A DNA stretch of 64,000 bases, taken from positions 1 through 64,000 of the forward strand of contig NZ_BOOW01000037.1 of NCBI RefSeq assembly GCF_016863435.1, in the 5' to 3' direction. The notes beneath the pieces were generated by a model that was not told the DNA's origin, did not search any database, and worked only from the letters and a program-made list of their open reading frames with translations. A program made the translations under genes and the position numbers. Shown here piece after piece: positions 36,557-46,183 of this stretch. How positions within the stretch are numbered: the stretch's first letter is position 1; each line of letters starts with the position of its first letter. Source of the stretch: Sinosporangium siamense (GTDB lineage: Bacteria > Actinomycetota > Actinomycetes > Streptosporangiales > Streptosporangiaceae).

Positions 36557-37168
36557 GTCACCCCCCGGCCCGCCGGCGATCCCGGTGCTGCCGCTCACAG
36601 CGCCGCCGCCGACAACCCCTCCCACGTCAACGAGGTGACCGCCAAGCGGGCTCGCACCGCCGCCCGCCCCCTACGGCACAGCCGGCCCCACCCCGGCACC
36701 GCCCGCTCACCACGCCGATGTGTGGCTACCCCGGCGCTCCACCCCCCACGGTTCCGTACGGCAAAGCCAGTGCACCCGCGACCTTGATCGGTGGCCGCGC
36801 GCGGCCCACTCCTGCACGTAGCACCCGGTCGCGGCGTCCATCCCGCTCAAGCGTCCGCTGCGGTGCCCTAGCCGCGAGGTGCCTTGTGTATGTGAACAAT
36901 TCCCTCGCCAGAACGTGTCCTGCTCTCGGCCGCTCAATTCACCACTGAGCCCACCAGCGAAGGGCTTCCCCGCCGCGTCGCCCCGGAACTGCGCAAATCA
37001 GGACCCAACGCCCGTCGGTATGTAGCGCGGTGTGCCGATTCCACTACCCCGGCCGACATGACTTTCCCACCACGTCGGCGGAAGACCGCTCCCTCACTCC
37101 GCACCCGTGGCATGATTATCACTTCCACAAGACCGTAATGGTTTTCATAGTCAGATTGGAATCCAGTC
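36557..37168 (+). other. Intergenic region, no gene seen
   Basis: About 610 bp of Pro/Arg-codon-like GC-rich sequence (36560-36850) without a coding frame I trust, then a lower-GC part (37080-37160) next to the following gene that probably holds its promoter. No repeats or RNA structures were recognised. Confidence 0.45.
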
Positions 37169-38131
37169 GTGAGGGTTGCGTTCGTCGGCAAGGGCGGTAG
37201 CGGCAAGACGACCATGTCCGCGCTGTTCGCCAGGTATACGGCGCTCCGGGGTGGTCCCGTCGTCGCGATCGACGCGGACATCAACCAGCATCTCGGCATG
37301 GTCCTAGGAGTCGCAGACAACGAGATGCCGAAGCCGCTCGGCAGCCATCTCACCGAGATCAAAGACTTCCTCCGGGGCGACAACCCGCTCATCGAGAGTG
37401 CCGCCGCCATGGTGAAGACCACCCCGCCCGGCCGCGGCTCCCGGCTGCTCCGGCTCGACGGGGACGACTCCGTCCACGAGCGGTTCGCCGTCACCACCGC
37501 CGAGGGGGTGCGGCTCATGGTCACCGGCCCCTTCGCCGAGTCCGACCTAGGCGTGTCCTGCTATCACTCGAAGGTCGGCGCGGTCGAGCTCTACCTCAAC
37601 CACCTGGTCGACGGTCCGGGCGAATACGCCGTGATCGACATGACCGCGGGGGCCGACTCCTTCGCGTCGGGGTTGTTCACCCGGTTCGACCTCACGGTGC
37701 TCGTCGCCGAGCCCAGCCGCCAGGGCGTCGGCGTCTACCGGCAATACCGCGACTACGCCGCCGACTTCGGGGTGTCCATCGTGGTCGTCGGCAACAAGGT
37801 GCAGGGGCCGGACGACGTGGCCTTCCTCCGGGACCAGGTGGGCGACGACCTGTTCGCCTGCTTCGAGCACTCGGCCGCGGTCCGCGCCATGGAGCAGGGC
37901 CGCCCGTTCACCCTGAGCGACCTGGAGCCCGCCAACCTCGACGGCCTGGCCCGGCTGCTGGACCGCGTGGACACCCAGCCGAAGGACTGGGAGACCTTCG
38001 GCCGCCAGACCGTGGAGTTCCACCTGCGCAACGCCGAGGCATGGGCCAACCGCGCCACCGGCGCCGACCTGAAGTCCCAGATCGACCCCTCGTTCGTCTA
38101 CGGCCCCGCCGCCTTGGCCCTCACCGGCTGA
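37169..38131 (+). CDS. CooC/MinD-like P-loop ATPase, 320 aa
   Basis: GTG 37169 starts directly with the deviant Walker A VAFVGKGGSGKTTMSALFA. Next come the switch region VVAIDADINQHLGMVLG, the Walker B-like YAVIDMTAGADSFASGLF and the base-binding VVVGNKVQGPDD. This matches CooC-type nickel-insertion ATPases and related MinD/Mrp proteins, where the ATPase drives metal insertion into a target enzyme. The CooC metal-binding C-x-C motif is not evident; the only Cys residues are isolated (GVSCYHSK, LFACFEH). No CO dehydrogenase or hydrogenase gene is in the window, so the client is unknown. Its end coincides with a 41-bp repeat array. Confidence 0.75.
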   Translation: MRVAFVGKGGSGKTTMSALFARYTALRGGPVVAIDADINQHLGMVLGVADNEMPKPLGSHLTEIKDFLRGDNPLIESAAAMVKTTPPGRGSRLLRLDGDDSVHERFAVTTAEGVRLMVTGPFAESDLGVSCYHSKVGAVELYLNHLVDGPGEYAVIDMTAGADSFASGLFTRFDLTVLVAEPSRQGVGVYRQYRDYAADFGVSIVVVGNKVQGPDDVAFLRDQVGDDLFACFEHSAAVRAMEQGRPFTLSDLEPANLDGLARLLDRVDTQPKDWETFGRQTVEFHLRNAEAWANRATGADLKSQIDPSFVYGPAALALTG

Positions 38132-38332
38132 CCACCCCTCCGAGCCCCTCGGCCCCGCACCCCACCGGCCGACCACCCCTCCGAGACGCCCGGCATCGCG
38201 CCTCACAGGCTGACCATGCCTCCGAGACACCCGGCCCCGCACCCCACCGGCCGACCACCCCTCCGAGACACCCGGCATCGCGCCTCACAGGCTGACCACC
38301 CCTCCGGAGACACCCGGCCCCGCCGCCTCCCG
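38126..38332. repeat. Five tandem 41-bp repeats of two alternating types
   Basis: The array starts inside the last codons of the ATPase gene (GGC TGA). Each unit begins GGC(T/C)GACCACCCCTCCGAG. Units 1, 3 and 5 share an ending CGGCCCCGC, and units 2 and 4 end CGGCATCGCGCCTCACA, so the array is a series of alternating A/B units with an 82-bp superperiod. No hairpin is obvious. It separates the ATPase gene from rnhB and is not coding in a credible frame. Confidence 0.85.
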
Positions 38333-38614
38333 GCACGCACAACCTCGGCACCATGACCGCCGCCCCTGCGAGGCGGCGACCGCCCCTGCCGAGCCGGACC
38401 GAAAACTGTGACGCTCGCGGAGGCCGGCGGTGGCTGGGCCTAGCGCTCGTCCGAGGAGGGGTCGTCCACCGTGACGCTCACGGAGGTCGAAGGTGTCCTA
38501 TTTCCCGGCCGTATGGTGCACCGCTCGTCCATGGAAAGTCTTTGCCGCGCTTGCTCCACCACCGTCCGGCACCTTGATGACTCCCCGAAACTGACTCCCC
38601 GAACGCCGGGTGTC
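38333..38614. other. Intergenic region, no gene seen
   Basis: 280 bp between the repeat array and the end of rnhB. It contains a short repeated motif (GTGACGCTC-CGGAGG at about 38409 and 38470) but no coding frame or clear terminator. Confidence 0.45.
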
Positions 38615-39283
38615 CTACCCGAACAGTGAAAGTTGTCCCTCCCCGGCAAGGCTGTTGCGGTGTTTCTTGAGGTGGCGCCACTGGGGAAGGTCGTCGAGAT
38701 ATGACCACGAAAGTCGATGATGCGGCGTAGGCCCGAGTTCGGCCAGTGCTGCCTGGTGGACAGGGGAGGGGTAGCCCGCGTTGTCGGCGAAGCCGTACTC
38801 CTCGTGGCCGAGGGTGGCCATGTGCGTGTCGCGGCGCACCTTGGCGACCACCGAGGCCGCGGACACGGACACGCAGGTGAGGTCGGCCTTGATCTCGGTG
38901 CGCACGGCCCACGGGGAGCCGAGGTAGTCGTGTTTGCCGTCGAGGATCACGACGTCCGGCCGCACCGGGAGGGCCTCAAGCGCTCGGCGTGCGGCGCGGC
39001 GCAGGGCCTCGGTCATGCCGAGTTCGTCGATCTCGGCCGGGGAGGCGTCGCCGCAGGCGTGGGCGACGGCCCAGGCGGCCACCTCGGCGGCGAGGGAGAC
39101 ACGGCGCGCGGGGGAGAGCAGTTTCGAGTCGGTGAGCCCGGCCGGCGGTTCGGACAGGTCGGTCACGACAGCGCAGACGGTGACGGGGCCCGCCCAAGCG
39201 CCGCGGCCGACCTCGTCGACTCCGGCGATCACCGTGGACGGGTTGGACCGGAGGAGATGCTCAATGGCGTAGGTGGGGGCCAC
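38615..39283 (-). CDS. rnhB: Ribonuclease HII, 222 aa
   Basis: It removes ribonucleotides and RNA primers from DNA. The conserved catalytic signature is [17 protein letters not shown], followed by [41 protein letters not shown] and [10 protein letters not shown]. Start GTG 39283. The C-terminal HRLSW... and LSLFG tail are typical. Single-copy housekeeping gene; its neighbour, a LysR regulator, ends 11 bp upstream of its start on the same strand. Confidence 0.96.
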   Translation of the reverse strand: MAPTYAIEHLLRSNPSTVIAGVDEVGRGAWAGPVTVCAVVTDLSEPPAGLTDSKLLSPARRVSLAAEVAAWAVAHACGDASPAEIDELGMTEALRRAARRALEALPVRPDVVILDGKHDYLGSPWAVRTEIKADLTCVSVSAASVVAKVRRDTHMATLGHEEYGFADNAGYPSPVHQAALAELGPTPHHRLSWSYLDDLPQWRHLKKHRNSLAGEGQLSLFG

Positions 39284-39294
39284 GAGCGCAGACC

Positions 39295-40236
39295 CTAGCG
39301 GAAGCCCAGGCTCACCGAGTCGATGTCGCCGGCAAGCCCGTGAGCGGCCATGTGGAGGGCGCGCAAGGTGACCGAGACGGAGGGCCGGTTGATGCTGGAA
39401 CGCCGGGCGACGGCCAAGATGACGCGGCCCGAGTGGTTGCTGGGCAAATGCCGTACGGTGATCCCGCGCACGCCGGCGGCGAGCACCAGGCCGGGCACGG
39501 CGGCGATGCCGAGCCCCTTGGCGACGAGGACGAGCAGCGTGCCGAGTCCCTCGAACTCCCAGGGAACGGGCGGTGTGCCGCCGACTTCGGCGAGGAGCCG
39601 GTCGAAGTTGGAGCGGGAGGGTTCGCCCGCGGGGGCGGCCATCCAGGGTTCGTTGCGCAGGGTGGTGATGTCGACGAGTCCCTCACCTTTCGCCAGCGGA
39701 TGCTTGTTGGGGACGACCAACACAAGCGGGTCATGCAAGAGTGGGAACACGCGAAGCGTGGAGGAATGCCGGTCCGGCCGGTCGCCATCCCATATGTCAA
39801 CTAAGGCAATGTCGGCTTCGCCGGATTGCACCTCCCGGATCGCCTGTTGTGATCGACCTTGCCGCATGCTCAAGGTAAGGGAATCGTGGCGCCGCAGGGC
39901 ACGCGCCACCAAGGGGGCAAAGGCGACGGCGCCGGTGGGAAAGGCGGTGATGACGACCCGTCCGCTGGGCGTGCTGACATGAGAGGTCAGATCGTATTCA
40001 GCTTCTTCCACCATCGACAGGATGGTTTCCGCGTGCTTCACCAGCCTGCGCCCGGCGTCGGTGAGCTCGGCACTGCGTGCGGTGCGGTCGAGCAAAGCCG
40101 CGCCTGTCTCGCGTTCCAGCTCGGCCAATTGCTGGGATACGGCCGAGGCACTATACCCCAGTGCCGCGGCCGTCGCCGCGATACTTCCACGACGGGCAAA
40201 TTCGCAGATCAGGGCGAGTCTACGTAAATCTAGCAT
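39295..40236 (-). CDS. LysR-family transcriptional regulator, 313 aa
   Basis: ATG 40236 follows GGAGAACCG. The winged helix is [40 protein letters not shown], followed by the linker helix and the periplasmic-binding-like effector domain ([46 protein letters not shown]). It is divergent from the aminotransferase gene at 40907 across 670 bp, the usual arrangement for LysR proteins and their target, so it may control that gene. Confidence 0.93.
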   Translation of the reverse strand: MLDLRRLALICEFARRGSIAATAAALGYSASAVSQQLAELERETGAALLDRTARSAELTDAGRRLVKHAETILSMVEEAEYDLTSHVSTPSGRVVITAFPTGAVAFAPLVARALRRHDSLTLSMRQGRSQQAIREVQSGEADIALVDIWDGDRPDRHSSTLRVFPLLHDPLVLVVPNKHPLAKGEGLVDITTLRNEPWMAAPAGEPSRSNFDRLLAEVGGTPPVPWEFEGLGTLLVLVAKGLGIAAVPGLVLAAGVRGITVRHLPSNHSGRVILAVARRSSINRPSVSVTLRALHMAAHGLAGDIDSVSLGFR

Positions 40237-40574
40237 CGGTTCTCCTTATGCCTACCCCCGAAAACCCTCGCTTGCGATGATGCCGGTCGGCCCTCACTCT
40301 TGGTCGTGTCCGACGTAACAATGTTCAGCTGCAAACGACGCCAACAATGCACTGCGAAGTGAGGGCCGCGTGGCTGATTGCTTTGTCGTCGTCCCGGGGC
40401 CCGCATGGGGTGGGGCTTGGTTCACGACCGACACTCCGTTTCCGATCGCAGGTCACGCGAGGTGGCATGTGCTGACGGATCCGAGGTTAAGCAGTCCACC
40501 GGGCGGCAGGCAATCGGTGCGCTGATCAGGCGGCGGCCGGCCGGACAGGCGTTGAACAACTCAAGCGATGAGCA
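40237..40574. other. Divergent region, left part, no gene seen
   Basis: No supported coding frame. This part presumably contains the LysR promoter and binding site; a T-N11-A motif scan by eye gave no unique candidate. Confidence 0.4.
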
Positions 40575-40624
40575 CTTCTCATAAACGAGAACCTTCTCAT
40601 TAAACGAGAACCTTCTCATAAAAC
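40575..40624. promoter_or_regulatory. Tandem 19-bp units forming two perfect GAGAACCTTCTC palindromes
   Basis: CTTCTCAT(T)AAACGAGAAC occurs twice in tandem plus a partial third copy. The junctions make two perfect 12-bp palindromes, GAGAACCTTCTC at 40587-40598 and 40606-40617, spaced by 19 bp (about two DNA turns). They lie between the divergent LysR and aminotransferase genes, about 290 bp before the latter. This geometry fits two dimers on one face of the helix. Confidence 0.6.
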
Positions 40625-40906
40625 AATCCCTCGCCGAACCCGGCACCCAACCTGCCGGGCCCGGCGAACCTGCACGGTGAATGAGCACGGTGAACAAGCA
40701 GAGGGCGAACAGCCCACCGGTGAACAGAGCGACCACCGGTAGAGCTGAGCCGAAGGTTCAAAAGACATCCGATGAACCATGTTCTGTGAACCATGCCGGA
40801 GAAACGTGTGTAAAGCGTGCCCTGCAAACGTGCGCGGCAAAATGGGAAGAATGAGAAGTCTGTTCGCAGAATAAGGATGTTACCGGTAGAAGCAAGGGGT
40901 TGCCCG
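40625..40906. other. Divergent region, right part, no gene seen
   Basis: No coding frame is supported. Several GTGAAC(A/C) words recur (about 40675, 40689, 40721, 40785) without strict spacing. The 3' portion (40840-40900) is less GC-rich and probably carries the aminotransferase promoter. Confidence 0.4.
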
Positions 40907-42205
40907 ATGAATGTCTCCCACTCCGCCACTCTTGCGGCCAACGAGGAGCTCCAACGAAGACGAGGATCCGGGGAGCGGGTGCTCAATCTCGCCTTCGGTG
41001 AGGCCGGCCTACCCGTCCACCCGGCGCTCCGGGAGCGTCTATCGGAGGCCTCCGGACACAACGGCTACGGCCCCGTAGCCGGAATCCCCGCCCTGCGGGA
41101 GGCCGCGGCGGGTTACTGGGAGCGCAGAGGGCTGTCCACGGATCCCGAGTTAGTGGTGTGTGGCCCGGGCAGCAAGTCCCTGCTCTACGGGCTGCTCCTC
41201 GCGATCGGCGGCGACGTCGTGCTGCCCAAGCCGAGCTGGGTGAGCTACGCGGCGCAGGCGGAGATGGTGAGGGCACGCCCGATATTGCTTCCGGCGCCCC
41301 CGGGCGAAGGGGGGGCGCCGGAGCCCGACCGCGTGGCCGAGGCGGTGCTCGCCGCGCGTGCGCAGGGCCGCACCGTCGGCTCCCTGCTCATCACGCTGCC
41401 CGACAACCCCAGCGGCACGCTGGTGCGCCCGGGCACGGTGAAGCGGCTGGTCCAGGTCGCACGCGAGCTCGACCTCGTCATCATCTCCGACGAGATCTAC
41501 CGCGACCTGGTGCACGACAACCTGGCGGGCTACCTGAGCCCGGCCGATCTGGCCCCTGAGCGCACGGTGGTCACCACCGGCCTCAGCAAGAACCTCGCCC
41601 TCGGCGGCTGGCGCATCGGCGCCGCCAGGCTTCCCGACCGCGCCCACGAGCTGCGCACCAAGCTGCTCGGCGTGGCCAGCGAGATCTGGTCGTGCCCGGC
41701 GACACCCGTGCAGGAGGTGGCGGCCTACGCCTTCACCGAGCCGCCGGAGCTGCGCGAGCGGGTGGTCGAAAGCCGCAGGCTGCACGGGACGGTGGCCCGC
41801 GCGGTGCACGCGAGGTGCATCCGGGCCGGCGCGGCGGTGGCGCCACCACAGGGAGGTTTCTACCTCTATCCCGACTTCGGCCCGCTCCGTGCCCGGTCCG
41901 ATCTGCGCACCAACGCCGACCTCGCGGCCATGCTGCTGGAGAAGCACGGCGTCGGTGTGCTGCCGGGGCACGTCTTCGGCGACGATCCGGCCGCGATGCG
42001 GGTGCGGCTGGCCACGAGTCTGCTGTACGGCGAGACCAGCGAGCGTCGCCTGACCGCGCTCGCGAGCAGCGACCCTTTGTCGCTGCCCTGGATTTCCGAC
42101 GCGCTCGACCACCTGACCGAGGCGCTGTCGGATCTGGTTGTACCAAGGCCGGGGGGAACACGGCTTCGGCACCACTCGCTGGTGTCCGACGTCGCCTCCG
42201 GTTGA
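40907..42205 (+). CDS. Class I/II PLP-dependent aminotransferase, 432 aa
   Basis: ATG 40907 follows AAGGGG by 7 nt. The fold type I pattern is complete: NLAFGEAGLPVHPAL, YGPVAGIPALREAAAGYW, the PLP phosphate contact region VCGPGSKSLLYGLLLA, LPDNPSGTLVRPG (substrate Asn), IISDEIYRDLVHD (Asp/Tyr on PLP) and the Schiff-base lysine in TTGLSKNLALGGWRIG. The C-terminal substrate Arg region is MRVRLATSLL. It resembles aspartate/aromatic aminotransferases; exact substrate is unclear. Divergent LysR suggests inducible control. Confidence 0.88.
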   Translation: MNVSHSATLAANEELQRRRGSGERVLNLAFGEAGLPVHPALRERLSEASGHNGYGPVAGIPALREAAAGYWERRGLSTDPELVVCGPGSKSLLYGLLLAIGGDVVLPKPSWVSYAAQAEMVRARPILLPAPPGEGGAPEPDRVAEAVLAARAQGRTVGSLLITLPDNPSGTLVRPGTVKRLVQVARELDLVIISDEIYRDLVHDNLAGYLSPADLAPERTVVTTGLSKNLALGGWRIGAARLPDRAHELRTKLLGVASEIWSCPATPVQEVAAYAFTEPPELRERVVESRRLHGTVARAVHARCIRAGAAVAPPQGGFYLYPDFGPLRARSDLRTNADLAAMLLEKHGVGVLPGHVFGDDPAAMRVRLATSLLYGETSERRLTALASSDPLSLPWISDALDHLTEALSDLVVPRPGGTRLRHHSLVSDVASG

Positions 42206-42769
42206 TCGGGGGCCCACCCGGCGTTCGGCGTCGTTCTGAGGGGGAGCTTCGCAAAGACGCCGGGTGGCCTAATCGCCGCTCCCCGGGGCCGCTCCCCGGC
42301 GGGGCGGCGATCCCCAGGAAGATCGACAGCCCGGCCGGTCGAACCGGCCGGGCTGTCTTCTGGCTGGCTTGTGGATGGTGCGTGTACCGCCCGGGGAAGA
42401 ATTGCGGCTTCGACCGGCGGAACGGTGGCGTCGACGCTGACGCTCGGTTACCGACCTCTTACGCCGAAGGGACGAGCCTTCGGCGTTTCGACGTGCTACG
42501 GTCACGACCGCCCCCGCAGTCCTGGGGCCATGCCCGCTGGTTATGGCCAGCATGGCCCCCGGCGTTCAACAGGGGATCAACGGCGAATAAATGCCCTGTA
42601 ACCCATCTAGGTGGGCGGCTACCAGGACAAGCGATCGGTCACGCGTGTCCGTCGCCGTCCGGCTGCATCGGGGGGCGTACGGGCGGTGTACGAGCACGTC
42701 TTTGGAGTAACCACGGTTGGATCTACAATTTAGCTACAAAATTTCCCATTGGTAGTGGAGAAAATAGGA
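42206..42769. other. Intergenic region with terminator and SARP promoter area
   Basis: The left third carries the terminator listed separately. The remainder to 42769 has no supported gene. The last 60 bp are AT-rich (AATTTAGCTACAAAATTTCCC) and probably contain the promoter of the regulator that follows. Confidence 0.45.
42327..42354 (+). terminator. Terminator after the aminotransferase
   Basis: CAGCCCGGCCGGT (42327-42339) pairs perfectly with ACCGGCCGGGCTG (42342-42354), followed by TCTTCTGG. It is 120 bp after the aminotransferase stop. Confidence 0.85.
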
Positions 42770-45763
42770 ATGGCTGGTCAGGGCAGCGAAGCCGGGCTGC
42801 GCTTCGCCGTACTAGGCCCTGTCCAGGCGTGGCGGGACGGGAGAGAGCTGGATCTCGGCACACCGCTCCAGCGCTCGATTCTCGCGATGCTGCTCCTGAA
42901 GGAAGGCCGCGCCGTCTCCCCATCGGAGATGATCGACGCGGTGTGGGGGGAGGACGCCCCGCCACGAGCACTCGGCGCGTTGCGCACATATGTGTCCCGT
43001 CTCCGTGCCGTTCTTGAACCGGATCGTTCGCCCCGCTCCCGGCCCGAGCTCCTTACCTCCGTCGGCCGCGGTTACGCGCTCCGGGTGGGCGACGACTCCC
43101 TCGACCTCACCCGTTTCGAACGCGGCGTCGGCGTCGCCGAGAACGCGCGCCGCGACGGCGACCTCGCGGGCGCCGCGGTGAACCTGCGTGAGGCGCTGGA
43201 CCTCTGCGGCGGCGAGCCGCTGGCGGGCGCGGTCGGCCCCTATGCCGACCACCAGCGCGAACGGCTGGCCGAGCGCCGCGTCAACGTCGTCGAGACCCTG
43301 ATGGACCTCGACCTCGAACTCGGCCGCCACACCGAGGTCGTCGCCGAACTCCTCGTGCTCACCGCCGAACACCCCCTGCGTGAGCGGCTGCGCGCCCAGC
43401 TCATGCGCGCGCTCTACCGCTGCGGCAGGCAGGCCGAGGCACTGGCCGTCTTCACCGACACGCGCAAAGCGCTCATCGAAGAGCTCGGCATCGAGCCGGG
43501 CCCGGAGCTGACCTCGCTCCACCAGCGCATCCTCGCCGCCGACCCCACACTCGCCCACCAGGAGCAGCCGCGGCCGGCCGCCCACGAGGAGATCACGCTC
43601 ACCGCGGCTCCGGCCAAGGCCGAGGCCGACGCCGTGCCCGATATGCCGCGCCCGGCGCAGCTGCCCGCGGCGGTGACCGACTTCACCGGCCGCCAGGCCA
43701 TCATCGGCCACCTGATCAAGCTTCTGTCGTCCGGCGAGGCCGAGGGGGTGCCGGTCGCGGCGATCTCCGGCATAGGCGGGGTGGGCAAGACCACGCTCGC
43801 CGTGCACGTCGCGCACGCCCTGCACGCCCGGTTCCCCGACGGACAGCTCTACGCTGACCTGCGGGGATATGCCCAGGAGCCGGCCGCGCCCGAGTCGGTG
43901 CTCGCCGGGTTCCTCCGGGCGCTCGGCATGCCCGCCGACCTGGTGCCCGAGGGGCTGGCCGAGCGGTCGGCGCTGTTCCGCTCGCTGCTCGCCGACCGGC
44001 GCATCCTGCTGCTGCTCGACAACGCCAAGGACACCGAGCAGGTGCACATGCTGCTCCCCGGCACCCCGGGATGCGCCGCCATCGTCACCAGCCGCGGCAA
44101 ACTCGCCGACCTGACCGCGGCCCGGCTGGTCGACCTCGACGTGATGAAGCCCGACGAGGCGCTGTCGCTGTTCACCGCCGTGGCCGGGCCCGAGCGTGTG
44201 GGGGCCGAGCGCGCCGCCGCGATGGACGCGGTCGCGGCGTGCGGTTTCCTGCCGCTGGCCGTGCGCATCCTGGCGGCCAGGCTGACCGCGCGGCCGGCGT
44301 GGACGGTGGCGTCCCTGCTCGGCCGGCTCGCCGACGAGCGCCGCCGGCTCGACGAGTTCAAGGTCGGTAATCTCGCGGTGGACGCGACCTTCGCCCTCGG
44401 ATATGGGCAGCTGGATCCGTTGCAGGCCCGCGCGTTCCGGCTGCTCTCCCTGCCGAACGGGCCGGACATCTCGGTGGGGGCGGCGGCCGCGGTGTTGTCG
44501 CTCAGCCAGTTCGAGGCCGAGGACGTGCTTGAGTCGCTCGTCGACACCAGCCTGCTTGAGGCGTCCGCGCCCGGACGTTACCGCTTCCACGATCTGCTGC
44601 GGCTCTTCGCCCGGCGCAAGGCCGAGCACACCGAGTCGCCGCCGATGGTCGAGCGGGCCATGCGCGGACTGCTCGGCTACTATCTCGCCTCGGCGCGCTC
44701 GGCGCACCGGCTGGCCTACGAGGGCAGCATCATCGCCGACCGCCTCGCCGTCGTCGGCACCGGCCGCGCGTTCCTGTCGGCCGACGAGTCCATGGCGTGG
44801 CTCACCGACGAGGCCGAGTCGCTGTTCGCCGCCATCGGCCACACCGTGTCGGCCGCCACCACCCCCGAGACGCTGCTGCCCACGGCCGATCTGCTGCTCG
44901 CGATGGAGCCGCTGCTTGAGTCCGGCACGCACCTGCACGAGTTCGACCGGCTCGCCCGGCAGGTCATGACGGTCTCGCACCGCCTCAAGGCACCCGCGAG
45001 CGAGCTGCGCGCCCGCTATGTGCTGGCGCGCGTGTTGTTCGGCGTCAACCAGCTCGCCGAGGCCGGCGACCACTTCCAGGCGGCCTACGACCTCGCCGGC
45101 GAGATCGGCGACAACATCATCACAGGTGAGCTGCTCAGCGGCATGGCCGTCGTCGCCGGCCGGCAGCGGCGCCACCACGAGGCGCTGGTGCTGTGGGACC
45201 GCGCCGCCACTGCCTACCGTGAGCAGGGGGTGCCCGCCGGCGAGGCGCTCGTGCTCAGCTACTCGGTGCGCGACCACCTCGGGCTCGGTCACGCCATCGA
45301 CGCCATCACCGCGGCCGAGCGGGGCCTTGCCATCTTCACGGAGTTCGGCAGCGGCGCCGGCACCGCGCGAGCCCGCTACCACCTCGGCATCGTGCTGTCC
45401 CGCGTCGGCCGCCTCAACGAGGCCGTGCACCACCACGCCGAGTGTCTCGCCTTCTTCCGTGCCAGCAATCAGCGTGTGTGGGAGCAGCGGGTGTGCTTCC
45501 GGCTCGCGGAGACCTTCCTCGCCGCGGAGCGTTTCTCCGACGCCGTGCGCCACGCCGAGCAGGCGCTGGCGGTCAGCCATGAGATCGGTCATCCGTACGG
45601 CGAGGCCCAGGCCCTAGGAGTGCTCGGGCGGGCTTACGCCGGCCTCGGCAGCACCACGCGAAGCAGAGAGTGCCTCAGACGCGCCTACGACATATTTGCT
45701 CGAATCGGCGCCCCAGAGGCAGAGGATCTCAGGGTCCTCCTCAATCTCGGCGTAGGCGACTGA
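42770..45763 (+). CDS. AfsR/SARP-family regulator with BTAD, NB-ARC and TPR domains, 997 aa
   Basis: ATG 42770 (a TTG at 42749 is an alternative) starts LRFAVLGPVQAWRDGRELDL. Residues 10-95 are the OmpR-like winged helix, 100-250 the bacterial transcriptional activation domain (RERLRAQLMRALYRCGRQAE; ALIEELGIEPGPEL). An NB-ARC ATPase follows: Walker A AISGIGGVGKTTLAVHVA, Walker B ILLLLDNAKD, GxP-type CGFLPLAVRILAARL. The C-terminal 350 residues are TPR-like helices (AGDHFQAAYDLAGEIGDN). This is the AfsR architecture, controlling secondary metabolism or development in actinomycetes. No biosynthetic cluster is adjacent, so targets may be elsewhere. A hairpin terminator follows. Confidence 0.92.
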   Translation: MAGQGSEAGLRFAVLGPVQAWRDGRELDLGTPLQRSILAMLLLKEGRAVSPSEMIDAVWGEDAPPRALGALRTYVSRLRAVLEPDRSPRSRPELLTSVGRGYALRVGDDSLDLTRFERGVGVAENARRDGDLAGAAVNLREALDLCGGEPLAGAVGPYADHQRERLAERRVNVVETLMDLDLELGRHTEVVAELLVLTAEHPLRERLRAQLMRALYRCGRQAEALAVFTDTRKALIEELGIEPGPELTSLHQRILAADPTLAHQEQPRPAAHEEITLTAAPAKAEADAVPDMPRPAQLPAAVTDFTGRQAIIGHLIKLLSSGEAEGVPVAAISGIGGVGKTTLAVHVAHALHARFPDGQLYADLRGYAQEPAAPESVLAGFLRALGMPADLVPEGLAERSALFRSLLADRRILLLLDNAKDTEQVHMLLPGTPGCAAIVTSRGKLADLTAARLVDLDVMKPDEALSLFTAVAGPERVGAERAAAMDAVAACGFLPLAVRILAARLTARPAWTVASLLGRLADERRRLDEFKVGNLAVDATFALGYGQLDPLQARAFRLLSLPNGPDISVGAAAAVLSLSQFEAEDVLESLVDTSLLEASAPGRYRFHDLLRLFARRKAEHTESPPMVERAMRGLLGYYLASARSAHRLAYEGSIIADRLAVVGTGRAFLSADESMAWLTDEAESLFAAIGHTVSAATTPETLLPTADLLLAMEPLLESGTHLHEFDRLARQVMTVSHRLKAPASELRARYVLARVLFGVNQLAEAGDHFQAAYDLAGEIGDNIITGELLSGMAVVAGRQRRHHEALVLWDRAATAYREQGVPAGEALVLSYSVRDHLGLGHAIDAITAAERGLAIFTEFGSGAGTARARYHLGIVLSRVGRLNEAVHHHAECLAFFRASNQRVWEQRVCFRLAETFLAAERFSDAVRHAEQALAVSHEIGHPYGEAQALGVLGRAYAGLGSTTRSRECLRRAYDIFARIGAPEAEDLRVLLNLGVGD

Positions 45764-45911
45764 AACCTGGTACGAACCCTCGATGTCCAGCCCGGAGAAC
45801 AGGTCGTCGTCTATCCGCGTCATCCGTATGTGGTTGATCAACGTCGATCCCCGTTCCATTCGGTGATGGCATTAAATAGAGGCGGCGTTTCAGACGGGAG
45901 AAGTACGGTAG

Positions 45912-45940
45912 TTCAGTGGCGTTCCCCAAACGCCACTGAA
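45912..45940 (+). terminator. Terminator after the SARP gene
   Basis: TTCAGTGGCGTT (45912-45923) pairs with AACGCCACTGAA (45929-45940) around a short loop. It lies 150 bp after the SARP stop and in front of the convergent methyltransferase gene. Confidence 0.8.
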
Positions 45941-46183
45941 CCCCGTCCGTGCATCCGCGGACCCAACCTCCGCGAACGTGGTCCGGCCGATCGTCTGACC
46001 ACCACTTGGCGCCAGGGGGCCCGTGTTACCGGATGCGCCTTGCGGCGGCTAGCCGCCTCACATCGACGACCGGCCGGACTGTGGAACGAGTCCCCGAACC
46101 CCCCGGGCTCGTCTCCACGCTCAGAAGCCTCGCCTAACGCGGTTGACGTCCGATTGACAGATGATTGACGCTGACTGACCTGC
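45941..46183. other. Spacer between convergent genes
   Basis: No gene seen. The segment separates the SARP terminator from the stop of the minus-strand methyltransferase gene. Confidence 0.45.

Noticed and set aside
36934-37524. 196-residue minus-strand frame
   Set aside because: Mostly antisense to the CooC-like ATPase gene; Ser/Arg/Pro-rich shadow.
38126-38332. CRISPR array
   Set aside because: The units are contiguous without unique spacers and there are no cas genes; it is a plain tandem repeat.
42812-45592. 926-residue open frame on the minus strand
   Set aside because: It is the reverse complement of the SARP gene; its Arg/Gly/His-rich composition is typical of an antisense shadow in GC-rich DNA.
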